Assembly (NCBI GenBank): GCA_965153455.1
Contig: OZ234498.1
Location: 19,778,001-19,842,000 of the forward strand
Origin: Sphagnum compactum
Taxonomy: Eukaryota > Bryophyta > Sphagnopsida > Sphagnales
Length of the DNA stretch: 64,000 bases
Reading direction: 5' to 3'
The notes under the pieces are model-generated. The model was not told where the DNA came from. It saw only the letters and a list, made by a program, of their open reading frames with translations, and ran no database searches. Shown here one piece after another: positions 62,671 through 64,000 of this stretch. The translations under genes were made by a program, and so were the position numbers. The stretch's first letter is position 1, and each line of letters starts with the position of its first letter.

Positions 62671-63244
62671 TTGAAAAATGTGCGAGGTTTAGAGAGTGCA
62701 CCTTGCATCAAAATTGAAGCTCAAAAGACAAAGCTCAAGAAGGAAGGAAAACCTACGCTTTGTATTTGTCAAAGACCTAGACTTGTTTGTAAATGCATGT
62801 TGTGTATTCCTTACTTAAAAAGTGCAAATTAAATATTATGGACTTTATATTTGTCAAAGACCTGAGACTTGGTCAAAAGGGGTTTTGTGAAAGAACATGG
62901 TCGAGTAACTTGAGCATACTTGTCTAGGCTTTTGCAAAAGCACTAAGCTACAAACCCATGTAAATCATGTAACCAAACACTTGCCCTCATCTCATACCCA
63001 CCCACAACTAGGTTTCTAAACCCAAACCAAAGCAATTCTTTAAAACTTATAAATGTAAATACCTGAACCTGGGTGGTTGTTTCAAGTTTTTTTCCCTTAA
63101 TGCCTGGACCCAGTTAGAATTCTGAAATCAAATACCTGCCCAACATTGGTCAACACATAGTCCATGAAACATTATCCATTCACAACCACATAGGATTATA
63201 TGTCAACGTTCTGTCTATTTGCAAGAGGTGGCAAACATCATACA

Positions 63245-63965
63245 TGGCTGAGTTTGGTACCTACTTCTTTAGCTATTTTATGATGAAACCATGTCTAAAT
63301 TTATGAACAAAACCGCACCAAGAGGTGACAAATATCATATCCATAGATGAGGTTGGTACCTATGTTGGGCTGGTATCACCACTTTGTGATACCGGATTGG
63401 TACTGGTATAGAGGGTTCTCCAAAATTTTGATACCATATGCATAATGCTATCAAAGCATTTTCAAATATGGTATACGTGGTATGATATATATAATTAAAA
63501 GATATTGAACGTGTATGCAATGGCATCAACATATATTTTGTGAACTTTGATATCAACAGGTATATATAATAACTCTGGTATCGATAATGCTCCCATTGAT
63601 GATGCACTTTGGACATGATCAGCCATTGAATGCTGAGACGTGTTCTCTTGCACATTGAAGGAGAAGCATGGCTGCTGGCTTGCAGCAAAGGTGTTGCAAA
63701 TATTTAAGTACCTATGCATATCAGAGGAGGATGAATACCTGGTATCGAGTATTAGAATGGTATAAGATACCAGACTGGTATGGTATTCACCAATTTTTTT
63801 GGAATTTGATAGCAGGGGTATAATGGTATCAGAGGGAATATCTGAACATTTCATACCAGGCTGGTATGCTATTTTGATACCATTACTGATACCAGGTTGG
63901 TAGTGGATCCCTGCTTCTTTAGCTATTTCATGATGAAACCAGCCTTGTCTGAATTTACTAACCAG
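63245..63965. repeat. Repeat block with GATACC/GGTATC palindromes and flanking direct repeats
   Basis: ATACCAGACTGGTAT (near 63,769) and ATACCAGGCTGGTAT (near 63,857) are near-perfect 15-nt palindromes, and GATACC/GGTATC words recur throughout. The ends are related: CTTCTTTAGCTATTTTATG near 63,265 and CTTCTTTAGCTATTTCATG near 63,913, each followed by ATGAAACCA and a TCTGAATTTA-like stretch. Minus-strand frames here (63,335-63,977) are not supported as genes. Confidence 0.6.
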
Positions 63966-64000
63966 AAAGCCCACCAATCCAGAGAGGATTCAGCTACCTT

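Noticed and set aside
62605-62680. Possible tRNA gene
   Set aside because: An A-box-like start, but no B box, no paired acceptor stem and no anticodon arm could be drawn.

Overview
The window is nuclear DNA of a land plant. It has GT-AG introns, three plant gene families, long AT-rich spacers, decayed transposons and no prokaryotic gene organisation. Only about 8 kb of the 64 kb is exon. The largest gene joins an alpha/beta-hydrolase domain to an NB-ARC ATPase and an Armadillo-like C-terminus. Hydrolase-type NLRs are known from non-flowering plants, so I infer a bryophyte, lycophyte or fern. A fern or lycophyte would fit the low gene density best, but the species cannot be fixed from sequence alone.

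Layout. 1-6,900: spacer, possibly with the 3' end of a gene cut by the left edge. 6,919-11,580 (minus): a seven-exon BPI/LBP-family lipid-binding secreted protein, with its likely leader and promoter running to about 12,650 and a 379-bp Tourist/Harbinger-like MITE just beyond. 14,968-15,413: two inverted repeats, a G17 tract, an ATT microsatellite and a perfect heat-shock element. 15,755-17,785 (plus): an intact two-exon SKP1 gene. 17,800-22,400: spacer with a roughly 230-bp tandem repeat. 23,170-25,735 (plus): a decayed Mutator-like transposase. 26,556-31,950 (minus): a decayed Ty3/gypsy element carrying gag, protease, RT and RNase H, cut off before integrase. 32,200-49,200: repeat-rich spacer with a 1.2-kb direct repeat, a 0.6-kb direct repeat, several tandem arrays and purine-rich tracts. 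49,749-56,413 (plus): the hydrolase-NB-ARC-ARM gene. 56,414-64,000: spacer with dispersed repeats.

The three genes have no evident shared pathway, although two have links to immunity. Plant BPI/LBP proteins have been tied to lipopolysaccharide responses, and NB-ARC proteins are intracellular immune switches. SKP1 is a core ubiquitin-ligase adaptor.

The most unusual object is the NB-ARC gene. The hydrolase nucleophile position reads Cys instead of Ser (GHCFGG), and an in-frame minisatellite of about ten 15-residue units has expanded inside the Armadillo region. The exon models were built by hand from splice sites, phase and homology and have no transcript support.
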